A DNA stretch of 15,652 nt, taken from Acanthamoeba sp. SK_2022b. Its lineage: Eukaryota > Discosea > Longamoebia > Acanthamoebidae. Below the pieces are notes generated by a model. That model was not told the DNA's origin, did no database searches, and saw only the letters and a list, made by a program, of their open reading frames with translations. The position numbers and the translations under genes were made by a program. Positions 1-8,660 of this stretch are shown in pieces (the stretch's first letter is position 1; each line of letters opens with the position of its first letter). The stretch spans positions 1 through 15,652 of the forward strand of contig JANDJZ010000951.1 of the NCBI GenBank assembly GCA_027943245.1, in the 5' to 3' direction.

Positions 1-203
1 CAACAGCACATCATCACCACCCATATCACCACAAGACCACAACATACCAACACCACCAAAACAAAACACCAGCACCAGCACCACCAAAACAACAACCCAA
101 CAACATCAACACAACCAAATCACTACCACCACAGCACCACAACACTACAACAACAACACCACAACAACACCACAACAACACCACAACAACACAAAACCAC
201 CAG
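1..203. repeat. A/C-rich low-complexity tract, + strand polarity
   Basis: The + strand is almost purely A and C, made of CACCA, CAACA and ACAACACC words. It ends in a CACCA-GTGA-TGGTG fold-back at 198-211, where the polarity flips to G/T. Because stop codons need a T, an A/C-only strand stays open in all three frames, so long reading frames here are not evidence of genes. The left end runs off the window. Confidence 0.9.
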
Positions 204-594
204 TGATGGTGTGGAGATAGTGGGTTGTTGTGGTGGTGTTGTTGTGGTAGTGATGCGGTGGTGTTGTTGCAGTGGTGATGTTGAGATGGTGGTGTTGAGT
301 GGTGGGGTGGTGATGGTGTGCTGTTGCAAGGGTGTTGATGTTGTTGTGGTGTTGTGTTGGTGTTGTGGTGATGTTGTGGTGTGATGATGTTGCAGTGGTG
401 ATGTTGTGGTGTTGGTGTGGTGGAATGTGGTAGTGTTGGTGTGGTGTTGGTGGTGATGTTGTGGTGATGTGGTGGTGTGGTGGTGTGGTGTGATGGTGAT
501 GTTGTGGATGTTGTGGTGCTGTTGTGGTGGTGGTGTGGTGGTGTGGTGTGATGGTGATGTTGTAGTGGTGATGTAGTGGTGATGTTATGGTGGT

Positions 595-668
595 GCAAGG
601 TGACCAATCGACGTAGTCCACAGCACCAGCACCAATCAGTCACCACTACATCATGCAAGGTGACCGAT
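595..668. repeat. Mini-island with direct and inverted repeats
   Basis: A short stretch of ordinary complexity is bracketed by two copies of TGCAAGGTGACC (594-605 and 654-665). Inside it, the 13-mer at 640-652 (TCACCACTACATC) is the exact reverse complement of 570-582 upstream and of 674-686 downstream, so it can pair with either flank. It looks like a small fold-back or inversion event within the satellite. No coding signal is visible. Confidence 0.6.
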
Positions 669-684
669 GTAGTGATGTAGTGGT

Positions 685-728
685 GATGTTGGGGTGATGT
701 TGGGGTGATGTTGGGGTGATGTTGTGGT
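685..728 (+). repeat. 11-bp tandem array (GATGTTGGGGT)
   Basis: Three perfect copies of GATGTTGGGGT are followed by one copy with a single change (GATGTTGTGGT). The GGGG runs are unusual in this satellite, where G runs are normally two long. Confidence 0.85.
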
Positions 729-886
729 GTTGTTGTGGTGTAGTGGCCGCGCTGTGGTGTTGTGGTGGTGAAGTTGTGGTGATGCTGTTGTGATGTTGTG
801 GTGTTGTGCTGTTAAGGTGTTGTGGTGGTGATGTGGTGGAGAGGTGTTGTGCTGTTTTGGTGTGGTAGTGTGGTGGTGGTGGTGGT

Positions 887-942
887 CAGGTGGTGGTGGT
901 CAGGTGGTGGTGGTCAGGTGGTGGTGGTCAGGTGGTGGTGGT
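887..942 (+). repeat. 14-bp tandem array (CAGGTGGTGGTGGT)
   Basis: CAGG recurs exactly every 14 bases at 887, 901, 915 and 929, giving four copies of CAGGTGGTGGTGGT. A single GGTCAGGTGGTGGTGG match recurs at about 6216-6231, so the unit is shared between distant parts of the satellite. Confidence 0.85.
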
Positions 943-1083
943 GGTGGTGGTGTTGTGGTGATGGTGTGGTGGTGTGGTGGTGGTGGTGGTGTTGTGGTGA
1001 TGGTGTGGTGTTGTGGTGGTGTGGTGGTGTGGTGGTCATGTGGTGGTGCTGGGGTGCTGGTGCTGTGGTGATGTGGTGGTAAT

Positions 1084-1319
1084 TGTTGAGAGTTACCTGA
1101 TGATATTAGATACTCAAATGCAAATCAACAGTCACTCTGGAACACCAAATGAGGTAGGACTTAATGAGCTCCTAGCACATTAAGGCATGCCTTGAGTTTA
1201 GGAGTTATGTTGTAGTACAACTGGCTACAACTATACATTCAGCAGTAATAAAACCAGAGAGAACCCTGTTCTCTCTCACTTCACACTTTACTCTTCACCA
1301 CACAGTGTACATCACAACA
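1084..1319 (+). mobile_element. Solo LTR of the resident copia-type family, + orientation
   Basis: This 236-bp element aligns along its whole length with the LTRs at 6461 and 9700. It shares GAGTTACCT near the 5' end, the AACACCAAATGAGGTAGGAC block, AGTAATAAAACC, the GTTCTCTCT hairpin arm and the terminal ACATCACAACA. It begins TGTTGAG and ends in CA. Flanking 5-mers are GTAAT (1079-1083) and GTGAT (1320-1324), a target duplication with one mismatch. It carries about 10 extra bases near the 5' end, and its central 16-bp palindrome has one changed base. No internal region is present, so it is a solo LTR, older than the full-length copy. Confidence 0.93.
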
Positions 1320-2100
1320 GTGATGTTGGGGTGATGGGGTGATGTTGTGGTGTTGTTGTGGTGTAGTGGCCGTGCTGTGGTGATGTGGTGGTGTGGTGGT
1401 GATGCTGTTGTGATGCTGTGGTGCTGTGGTTTTGTGCTGCTAAGGTGTTGTGGTGATGTGGTGGTGGTGTGGTGGTGTTATGCTGTTTTAGTGTGGTGGT
1501 GTTGATGTGGTGTTGATGTTGGGGTGATGTTGTGGTGGTGTAGTGGCAGTGTGGTGTGATGTTGTGGTAATGTTGTTATAGTGTTGTTGTGGTGTTGTTG
1601 TGGTGTTGTGGTGGTGATGTTGTGGTGGTGATGTGGTGGTGAAGTTAGGGTGGTGGTGTGGATGTGTGGTGTTGTGGTGATGTTGTTGTGATGTTGCGGT
1701 GTTGTTGTGGTGTTGTGGTGGTGTGATGGTTGTGTTGTGGTGGTGTGGTAGTGTTGTAGTGGTGTTGTGGTGGTGTTGTGATGGTGGTGTGGTGGTGTTG
1801 TGCCAGTGTGCTGGTGTTGTGCTGGTGTGATGGTGGTGTTGTGGTGGTGTGGTGGTGTTGTGATGGTGGTGATGTGGTGGTGATGTTGTGGTGGTGTTGC
1901 GGTGTTGTGGTGGGGTGGTATGGTGGTAATGTTGTGGTGATGGGATGATGTGGTGTTGTGGTGATGTTGTTGTGGTGTAGTAGCGGTGGTGGTGTTGTGA
2001 TGTTGTGGTGCTGATGTGGTGTTGTTGTAGTGGTTGTGTAGTGGTTATGTGGAAGTGTTGTGGTGTTGTTGGTTGGTTGGTAGGTTGGTTGGTTGGTAGG
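1320..2100. repeat. G/T-rich degenerate triplet tract
   Basis: This continues the TGN tract after the solo LTR. Its last 34 bases (2067-2100) change to a GGTT/GGTAGG tetranucleotide pattern. That pattern is the reverse complement of the AACC/TACC tracts at 2478-2770 and 3928-3958. No gene is seen. Confidence 0.9.
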
Positions 2101-2106
2101 CCCTAC
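2096..2106. repeat. Fold-back hairpin at a G/T to A/C polarity switch
   Basis: GTAGG, a central C and CCTAC form a perfect 5-bp stem exactly where G/T on the + strand changes to A/C. The flanks extend the complementarity loosely (GGTTGG before, CAACACC after). Confidence 0.75.
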
Positions 2107-2136
2107 AACACCACCACCTGACCACCACCTGACCCC

Positions 2137-2316
2137 CTCCATGACCCACAACATGCCCTACAACATGCCCTACAACATGCCCTACATGACCTACAACATG
2201 ACCTACAACATGACCCACAACATGCCCATAACATGTTGCTGTTGTGACCCACAACACCCCCAACATGCCCCACAACATGACCTACAACATGCCCCACAAC
2301 ATGTTGCTGTTGTGAC
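2137..2316 (+). repeat. 12-bp ACATG array with a 68-bp higher-order period
   Basis: The block is built of 12-mers of the form ACATGCCCTACA, ACATGACCTACA and ACATGCCCCACA, with some slips. An 18-mer, ACATGTTGCTGTTGTGAC, occurs twice (2231-2248 and 2299-2316), giving a 68-bp higher-order period. The 12-bp unit is four codons, so the complementary frame reads a Gly-His-Val-Val repeat over about 60 residues. Nothing around it supports translation. The array is distinct in sequence from the surrounding satellite. Confidence 0.85.
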
Positions 2317-2382
2317 GGTCATGTGGGGAGGGTGTGGTGATGGTGTGGTGGTGAAGTGGTGTTGTGATGGTTATGGTGTGAC
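2317..2382. repeat. Short G/T-rich tract ending in a fold-back
   Basis: This is a 66-base G/T block between two A/C blocks. Its end (about 2370-2388) contains GTGAC-CAC-GTCAC, a 5-bp stem at the polarity switch. Confidence 0.75.
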
Positions 2383-2770
2383 CACGTCACCACAACACCA
2401 CCACAACATCAGCTTTACATCACCATCACAACACCACACCACACACCATCACAACACCACCACCACACAACCACCACCCAACCTACCAACCAACCTATCA
2501 ACCTACCTACCACCACACAACCACCACCCAACCTATCAACCTACCTACCAACCTTACCAACCACCTACCAACCAACCTATCAACCACCAAACCAATCAGC
2601 CAACCTACCAACCAACCTATCAATCTACTAACCAACCAACCTATCAATGTATCAACCAAAGCCTACCAACCTTACCAACCACCTACCAACCACCAAACCA
2701 ATCAACCAACCTACCAACCACCTACCAATCAACCAACTATCAACCAACCTATTACCTACCAACCATCAAT
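2383..2770. repeat. A/C-rich tract with AACC/TACC tetranucleotide array
   Basis: The first 95 bases are CACCA/CAACA words. From about 2478 the sequence becomes an array of ACCAACCT, CTACC and TATCAACC tetranucleotide-based units. It is complementary to the GGTTGGTTGG stretch at 2067-2100, so 2067-2100 and 2478-2770 can form a stem with the ACATG array in its loop. No gene is supported. Confidence 0.88.
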
Positions 2771-3920
2771 TATGTGTTGTATTGTGGTATTGTGGTGGTG
2801 TTGTAGTAATGTGGTGGTGTTTTGGTGTATTGTGGTGGTGGTGGTGTGGTTTGTGGTGTGGTGTGGTGGTGTTGGTGTGGTGGTGTAGTGGTGTTGTGGT
2901 CGTGTTGTGGTGGTGTTGTGTTGTGGTGTTGATGTGGTGTTGTGGTGGTGTTGTGATGGTGGTGTTGTGATGGTCTTGTGATGGTGGTGTTGTGATGGTG
3001 TTGTGATGGTGTTGTGGTGGTGTTGTTGTGATGGTGTGGTGTTGGTGTTGTGATGGTGTGGTGTGGTGATGGTGTTGTGATGGTGGTGTTGTGATGGTGT
3101 GGTGTGGTGATGGTGTTGTGGTGATGTTGTGGTGATGGTGTTGTGGTGGTGTTGTGATGGTGTTATGGTGGTGTTGTTGTGATGGTGTTGTGTGGTGATG
3201 GTGTGGTGATGGTGTTGTTGTGATGGTGTGGTGATGGTGTGGTGATGGTGTGGTGATGGTGGGGTGGTGATAGTGTGATGGTGGGGTGGTGATAGTGTGG
3301 TGATGTGGTGGTGGTGTGATGGTGTGGTGATGGTGTTGTGATGGTGGTGTGGTGGTGGTGTTGAGATGGTGGGATGGTGTGGTGATGGTGTGATGGTGGT
3401 GTGATGTTGTGGTGGTGTGGTGATGGTGGGATGATGGTGTGGTGTGATGATGGTGTGGTGATGGTGTGGTGATGGTGGTGGGTTGTGATGGTGGGTTGTG
3501 GTGGTGTTGTGGGGGAGTTGTGGTGTTGTGGTGATGGTGTGGTGATGGTGGTGGGTTGTGATGGTGTTGTGGTGTTGTGGTGATGGTGGTGTAGTGATTG
3601 TGGTGATGGTGGTGTAGTGATGGTGGTGATGGTGTGGTGATGGTGGTGGTGTTGTGATGGTGTGATGGTGTTGTGATGGTGTTATGGTGTTGTGGTGGTG
3701 TTGTGATGGTGTTGTGATGTGTTGTAGTGATGTTATGGTGTGGTGATGGTGGTGTTGTGGTGGTGTGTGGTGATGGTGGTGGTGTTGTGATGGTGTGATG
3801 GTGTTGTGATGTTGTGATGGTGTTGTGCTGGTGTGATGGTGTTGTGGTGGTGTTGTGATGGTGTTGTGATGGTGTTGTGGTGGTGTTGTGGTGGTGTAGG
3901 GGTTTCATAGGGGTACATAG
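2771..3920. repeat. G/T-rich degenerate triplet tract, TGATGGTG-rich
   Basis: This 1.15-kb G/T tract is richer in GATGGTG and TGTGATGG words than the other tracts. The complementary strand reads open for about 390 codons as His, Thr, Pro, Ser and Asn only. That follows from the scarcity of T on that strand and is not a protein-coding signal. The tract ends in a short ordinary stretch at 3899-3927 that contains TTTCATAGGGGTACATAG. Confidence 0.88.
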
Positions 3921-3927
3921 CAGTGTG

Positions 3928-4507
3928 TAACCAACCAACCAACCTACCAATCAACCAAGCACCACAACACCACAACACCACAACAACACCACAACACCAC
4001 CACCACAACACTACCACAACACCACCACAACACCACCACAACACCACCACAACACCACAACACCACCACAACACCACCACAACACCACCACAACACCACC
4101 ACAACACCACCACACCACCACAACACCACAACACCACCACAACACCACCACAACACCACCACGCCACCACCACCACCACCACAACACCACCACGACATCA
4201 CCACAACACCACAACACCACCACCACAACACCACCACGCCACCACAACACCACCACAACACCACCACAACACCACCACAACACCACCACACCACCACAAC
4301 AACATCACACCACCACAACAACATCACACCACCACACCACCACAACAACATCACACCACCACACCACCACAACAACACAACACCACCACACCACCACCAC
4401 AACACCACAATACCACCACAACACCACCACAACATCACCACAACACCACAACACCACACTGCAACCACAACACCACAACAATACCACACCAACACCACAA
4501 CATCAAA
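3928..4507. repeat. A/C-rich tract, large inverted partner of the tract that follows
   Basis: It starts with an AACC/TACC array (3928-3958) like that at 2478-2770, then runs as regular CACCACAACAC words to 4502. At 4503-4510 an AAAAAA run marks the flip to TGGTGTGGTGTTG. The roughly 550 bases on the left are approximately the reverse complement of the G/T tract on the right, which makes a potential large imperfect hairpin. Confidence 0.88.
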
Positions 4508-6460
4508 AAATGGTGTGGTGTTGTGGTGTTGTGGTGGTATTGTGGTGTTGTGGTGGTGTGGTGGTGTTGTGGTGGTGTTGTGGTGTTGTGGTTGTGGTGT
4601 TGTGGTGGTGTGGTGATGTGGTGTTGTGGTATTGTGGTATTGTGGTGTTGTGGTGGTGGTGTTGTGGTGTTGTGGTGTTGTGGTAGTGATGTTGTGGTGG
4701 TGCTGTGGTGGTGTTGTGGTGGTGATGTGGTGGTGTTGTGGTGTTGTTGTGTCATGGCGTGGTGTTGTGGTGGTGTTGTGGTGGTGATGTGGTGGTGTTG
4801 TGGTGGTGATGTTGTCGTGGTGTGATTGTGTGGTGGTGGTGTGGTGTGGTGGTGAGGTGGTGGTGTTGTGGTGATGTTGTGGTGGTGTTATGGTGGTGTT
4901 GTGGTGGTGATGTGGTGGTGTTGTGGTGGTGTTGTGGTGGTGATGTGGTGGTGTTGTGGTGGTGATGTTGTGGTGGTGTTGTGGTGTGGTGGTGAGGTGG
5001 TGATGTTGTGGTGATGTTGTGGTGGTGTTATGGTGGTGTTGTGGTGGTGATGTGGTGGTGTTGTGGTGGTGATGTGGTGGTGTTGTGGTGGTGATGTTGT
5101 CGTGGTGTGATTGTGTGGTGGTGGTGTGGTGGTGATGTTGTCGTGGTGTGGTGGTGTGGTGGTGGTGCTGTGGTGTGGTGGTGGTGCTGTGGTGTGGTGG
5201 TGTGGTGGTGTTGTGGTGTGGTGGTGTTGTGGTGTGGTGGTGTGGTGGTGTTGTGGTGTTGTGGTGTTGTGGTGATGTGGTGGTGGTGTGGTGCTGTTGT
5301 GGTGCTGTTGTCGTGGTGTGATGGTGTGGTGGTGGTGTGGTGGTGATGTTGTCGTGGTGTGGTGGTGTGGTGGTGGTGTGGTGATGTGGTGGTGGTGGTG
5401 TGGTGATGTTGTGGTGTTGTGGTGGTGTGGTGATAGTGGTGTTGTGATGGTGGTGATGGTGGTGTGATGGGTGATGGTGAGGTGATGGTGTTGTGAAATA
5501 GTGGTGATGGTGTGGTGGTGAGGGTGTTGTGATGGTGTTGTGATGGTGTTGTGGTGAGGTGCTGGTGTGGTGGTGGTGATGTGGTGGTGTTGTGGTATTG
5601 TGGTGATGTTTTGGTGTGGTGGTGTTGTGATGTGGTATTGTGGTTGTGTTGTGGTGTTGTGGTGCAGTTGTGGTGATGTTGTCATGGTGGTGGTGTGGTG
5701 ATGGTGTTGTGATGTGGTATTGTGGTTGGGTATGTGGTGATGATGTTGTGGGTGTTGTGGTGGTGTGATGTTGTTGTGGTGCGGTGATGGTGTGATGGTG
5801 GTGTTGTCGTTCTGGTGTGGTGTTGTTGTGGTGGTGAGCTTATGGTGTGGTGATGTTGTGGTGGTGGTGTTGTGGTGTTGTTGTGTCATGGCGTGGTGTT
5901 TTTGTGGTGATGTATGTTGTGGTGATGTTGTGGTAATGGCGTGGTGTTGTGGTGACGGCCTGGTGTTGTGGTGATGTTGTAGTGATTTTGTGGTGGTGTT
6001 GTGGTGGTGGGGTGGTGTTGTGGTGGTGATGTGGTGATGTTGTGGTGGTGTTGTGGTGGTGATGTAGTGGTGTTGTGGTGTTGTTGTTGTGGTGTTGTTG
6101 TTATATTAGCGGGTGGTGGTGTGGTGTGGTGGTTATGTGGTGGTGTTGTGGTTTGTTGTTATATTGTGTAGTGTTGTGTGTAGTGATATTGAAGTGATGT
6201 GGTGGTGGTGGTGGTGGTCAGGTGGTGGTGGTGGTGTTGTTGTGGTGATGTGGTGGTGATGTGGTGGTGAGCAGGTGGTGTAATTATGGTGATGTTGTGG
6301 TGATGGTGTGGTTTGGTGTAGTGGTGTTGTGGTGGTGGTGGTTGGGTGGTGGTTTGGTGATTGTGTTGGGTGTTGTTGTTGTGCTGTAGTGGTGTTGTGG
6401 TGTTTGTAGAGTTGTGGTAATGTTGTGGCGTTATTGTAGTGTTTTGGTGTCACTGTGGTG
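4508..6460. repeat. G/T-rich degenerate triplet tract with internal segmental duplications
   Basis: This is the longest uninterrupted G/T tract, nearly 2 kb. It contains copied segments: 4841-4920 recurs 140 bases later; GTTGTCGTGGTGTGATTGTG occurs at 4811 and again at 5096; and GTTGTGTCATGGCGTGGTGT occurs near 4743 and 5879. The rare TCATGGCG and GTCG words serve as tags for these duplications. No gene is supported. The copia element begins at 6461. Confidence 0.88.
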
Positions 6461-6529
6461 TGTTGTGAGTTACCTAATAAGGTACTCTAATCAACAGTCA
6501 CTCTGGAACACCAAATGAGGTAGGACTTA

Positions 6530-6643
6530 ATGAGCTCATAGCACATTAAGGCATGCCTTAAGTTTAGGAGTTATGTTGTAGTACAACTGTCTACAACAAT
6601 ATATTCAGCAGTAATAAAACCAGAGAGAACCCCTGTTCTCTCT
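6530..6643 (+). promoter_or_regulatory. Cluster of four palindromes inside the LTR
   Basis: Perfect palindromes are ATGAGCTCAT (6530-6539), TTAAGGCATGCCTTAA (6546-6561) and GTTGTA-G-TACAAC (6575-6587). A hairpin with arms AGAGAGAAC and GTTCTCTCT around a CCCT loop lies at 6622-6643. All four are repeated in the 3' LTR. The 9-bp hairpin arms are also intact in both solo LTRs. The first three could be sites for dimeric regulators and the last an RNA hairpin near the transcript end; the function is inference. Confidence 0.6.
6613..6618 (+). promoter_or_regulatory. Candidate polyadenylation signal AATAAA in the LTR
   Basis: AATAAA lies within AGTAATAAAACC, which is present in all four LTR copies of the window. 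The equivalent in the 3' LTR (about 9852-9857) would direct 3' end formation of the element's RNA. The hairpin at 6622-6643 follows four bases downstream. Confidence 0.5.
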
Positions 6644-6686
6644 CACTTCACACTTTACTCTTCACCACATAGCGTACATCACAACA

Positions 6687-6699
6687 GGTTATGGGCCCA
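6687..6699 (+). promoter_or_regulatory. Primer-binding site for half-tRNA initiator Met
   Basis: GGTTATGGGCCCA begins at the first base after the 5' LTR. It is the reverse complement of the anticodon arm of eukaryotic initiator methionine tRNA (UGGGCCCAUAACC, containing the CAU anticodon). It does not match the CCA-bearing 3' end that most LTR elements use (TGGTATCAGAGC in many plant copia elements). Drosophila copia and yeast Ty5 prime from a tRNA fragment cleaved near position 39, and this site fits that mode. First-strand synthesis should start here. Confidence 0.85.
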
Positions 6700-6707
6700 T
6701 GCTCACA

Positions 6708-7530
6708 ATGAGTAACTACGAAGTCACCAAGTGATACGTACTCCAATTGGTTACGGAGTACAGCACCTGGCGCAAGGAGCTTGAGTTCGTCTTGCTCTCA
6801 CGGAACCTGTGGGACATTGCGTTCACCGAGCAGCCCAGAGGCGCAGGCAAGGAGAAGGCCGACAATGGAGACAACGACAGACGAATGAGAATGCAGCAGG
6901 CGGCTGGCTTTATCATTCTGTGTCTGGACACACAGTTCAGGACGATCTGCTCACACCTCAAGGACCCGAGGGAGATGCTGAAGGCACTCGACGAGCAACT
7001 AGCACCGAAGACTACGGGGTACCGCACGCTCTACCTCAAGCGCTACTTGAGGATGCAATACGAGCCTGGAGAGACCCTGGATACGTACTTCAGGCGGCTA
7101 GACAAGGCCGCGAAGGACCTGGCAGGACAGGACTACAAGGTCGACAAGGACCTGGCACTCGCGATCATGCTCAATGGACTCCCGGAGGAGTACAAGTCGG
7201 TGCAGACAATCATCAAGAGCGCGAGGGATATGAGCTACGGAGAGGCCAAGTGGCTACTGTTTCAGCGCAAGGCCGCCCGCGTTGCGAAGACAGCAACGCA
7301 TGAGTCCGTTAACATCGTTCGAGCGCCACGAGGACAACAGGAGCGAAACTCCAACGTGAAGTCCGACGATGGCAAACCCAGAAAGTTTACTGGTAAGTGC
7401 TTCAAATGCAGTGAGGTCGGGCACAGAAGATGCAACTGTCCCAAACTCAAGGGCAGGAAGCCCAGAGATAGCAAGGGAAGAGGCCAGCGAAGCGTCGGAG
7501 CGAGAGAAGAGACCGTTCTCTCGGCGACCA
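6708..7530 (+). pseudogene. gag: Copia-type Gag with early in-frame stop
   Basis: Gag packages element RNA into virus-like particles. The most likely start is ATG at 6708, nine bases past the primer site, giving MSNYEVTK and then a TGA at codon 9 (6732-6734). The same frame resumes and stays open from 6735 to 8489. Family features are the YSTWRKELEFVL start, the LKRYLRMQYEPGETLDTYFRRL helix region and the MLNGLPEEYKSV segment, typical of the copia Gag (UBN2/retrotran_gag) fold. A CX2CX4HX4C zinc knuckle (CFKC, H, C) lies at 7398-7439, residues 218-231 counted from codon 6747, followed by a basic tail. A TTG at 6747 is the first near-cognate codon after the stop, but starting there is unlikely. 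The border with protease is approximate. Confidence 0.9.
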
Positions 7531-7935
7531 AGCAAGTACTAGCCGTTATGGAGTCCAAAGACCACTGGTATTTAGACTCCAGAGCAACTGCACATGTCAC
7601 GTGCAGGAAGGACTGGCTACACGACTACATCAGTCTCAAGGCCAAAGGGCAGAGCCTGCTGCTCGGCGACAACTTCAAGTGCAAGATTGAAGGACTTGGA
7701 GTCGTACGCGTGAACATGCGGGTCGACGGAGTTGAAGAGATGGTGACGTTTGCAAGAGTGTTGTACGCGCCAGGACTCGCGAAGAACCTCATCTCCACGG
7801 CCATGGTGATGGCCAGAGGGAACGAGGTACAGATAAACCGCTCAGGAGGCAGCGTGTTCAATCGCGAGGGCAGAAAAGTGCTACAGGCGATGCTGCGAGG
7901 AGGCATGCTGGCGCTACCGATCAGGCCAATCTGGC
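7531..7935 (+). pseudogene. Copia-type aspartic protease with altered active site
   Basis: This domain would cut the Gag-Pol polyprotein. It is recognised by HWYLDSRATAHVT at 7563-7601, matching the copia protease signature around the catalytic Asp (Asp at 7575). The residue two after the Asp is Arg (AGA, 7581-7583), where aspartic proteases need Gly in the D-S/T-G triad, so activity is probably lost. Downstream, LLGDNFKCKIEGLGVV, VLYAPGLAKNLIS and a basic C-terminal part follow the family order. It is continuous with Gag in the same frame, with no separate start. Confidence 0.85.
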
Positions 7936-8660
7936 CAACTCAGCCTCAAGTGAATGTTGTCCAAGAGAACTACTCACTCAACCAGCTCCACCGCCGCTAC
8001 AGACACGTAGGTGAGACGCGACTATGGGCCCTGATCAAGTCTCTTGGACTGGCGCACGCCAGAGGCACGCTGTCACCGTGCGACGTGTGCATTCGAGCAA
8101 AAGCTACGTGGCCAGACATCCATGACGGACCAGCCCCGAGAGCGACCAGACCCCTCGAGCGGGTCCACACGGACGTGTGCAGACCGCTACCAGTGGACAC
8201 ACGCACACCCGAGCACAATGGAGTGGCAGAACGTTTCAACTGCACACTACTAGAGATGGTCAGGTGCATGCTTCGAGACACGAACATGTCACCAAAGTAC
8301 TGGGGAGAAGCTGCACTCACGGCCTGCGCAATAAACAACCGGCTACCGACAATGGCCAACGACTTCGACACCCCGCTCAGCCGGTGGTCCAACAAGAGCG
8401 AACCGCACGTAGATATCGGTCATCTACACAGGTTCGGCCAGCGTGTTGAGGTACTCACCAACCCGGTAGGCAGAAGCAAGCTGGCAGACTGAACGCGCCT
8501 CGGAATCTACCTCAGCCCAGCACAAGTGGACGCCTCACATCACCAGATCCTGATCAAAAATAAAGTATTAGAGATGAGAGACGTGATATTTAACGTCCCA
8601 GAAGGCCCCAGCAAGGAGCCCATCAACGTACGAGACCCGGACGTGGACCTAGCACTCGCC
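7936..8660 (+). pseudogene. Copia-type integrase, core deleted, one in-frame stop
   Basis: Integrase joins element cDNA to host DNA. The N-terminal HHCC zinc domain is present: His at 7989 and 8004, and CDVC at 8079-8090 (H-X4-H-X24-C-X2-C). The core starts with RVHTDVC, holding the first catalytic Asp (8172), and resumes at PEHNGVAERFN, holding the catalytic Glu (8229). Only 18 residues separate these two, against roughly 95 in the family, so the middle of the core with the second Asp is missing without a frame change. C-terminal motifs continue (MSPKYWGEAALTACAINN). A TGA at 8490-8492 interrupts the frame, which continues as TRLGIYLSPAQ and then EMRDVIFNVPEGP. Confidence 0.87.

Larger units (their letters stand above)
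204..1083. repeat. G/T-rich degenerate triplet (TGN) tract
   Basis: The + strand consists of TGG, TGT and TGA triplets with frequent TG phase slips, giving words such as TGGTG, TGTTG and TGATG. No gene is supported. The tract holds a small A/C mini-island (595-668), an 11-bp array (685-728) and a 14-bp array (887-942). It is cut by a solo LTR at 1084. Confidence 0.9.
6461..6686 (+). repeat. 5' LTR of the copia-type element
   Basis: This 226-bp LTR begins TGTTGTGA and ends TCACAACA, an 8-bp terminal inverted repeat. It differs from the 3' LTR at two positions, A here against G there in both cases (CTCTAATC/CTCTGATC and CATAGC/CATGGC). It should carry the promoter, which I cannot place exactly; AATATATT at 6598-6605 is a weak TATA candidate. 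Four palindromes lie inside it. Confidence 0.97.

Noticed and set aside
2766..5889. Long - strand open frames of several hundred codons made of His, Thr, Pro, Asn and Ser, and similar + strand frames in A/C tracts (3923-4825, 12831-13757)
   Set aside because: Stop codons all need T, and the strand read is almost T-free, so every frame stays open by composition alone. No start context, conserved domain or codon preference separates one frame from the others.
6622..6643. Steroid-receptor-like element (AGAAC...TGTTCT) in the LTR hairpin
   Set aside because: Glucocorticoid-type half-sites are present, but the spacing is one or two bases shorter than the 3-base spacer consensus, and it changes between LTR copies. 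The 9-bp stem explains the symmetry better.
6747..6749. TTG at 6747 as the start of Gag
   Set aside because: The Gag N-terminus aligns upstream to ATG 6708 in the same frame, interrupted only by a TGA. A near-cognate start directly after a stop is better explained as a mutated gene.
6716..8395. Frames of 70-165 codons overlapping gag-pol in other frames and on the - strand
   Set aside because: They are shadows of the GC-rich polyprotein frame. They lack recognisable domains, while the + strand frame carries the zinc knuckle, protease and integrase motifs in order.
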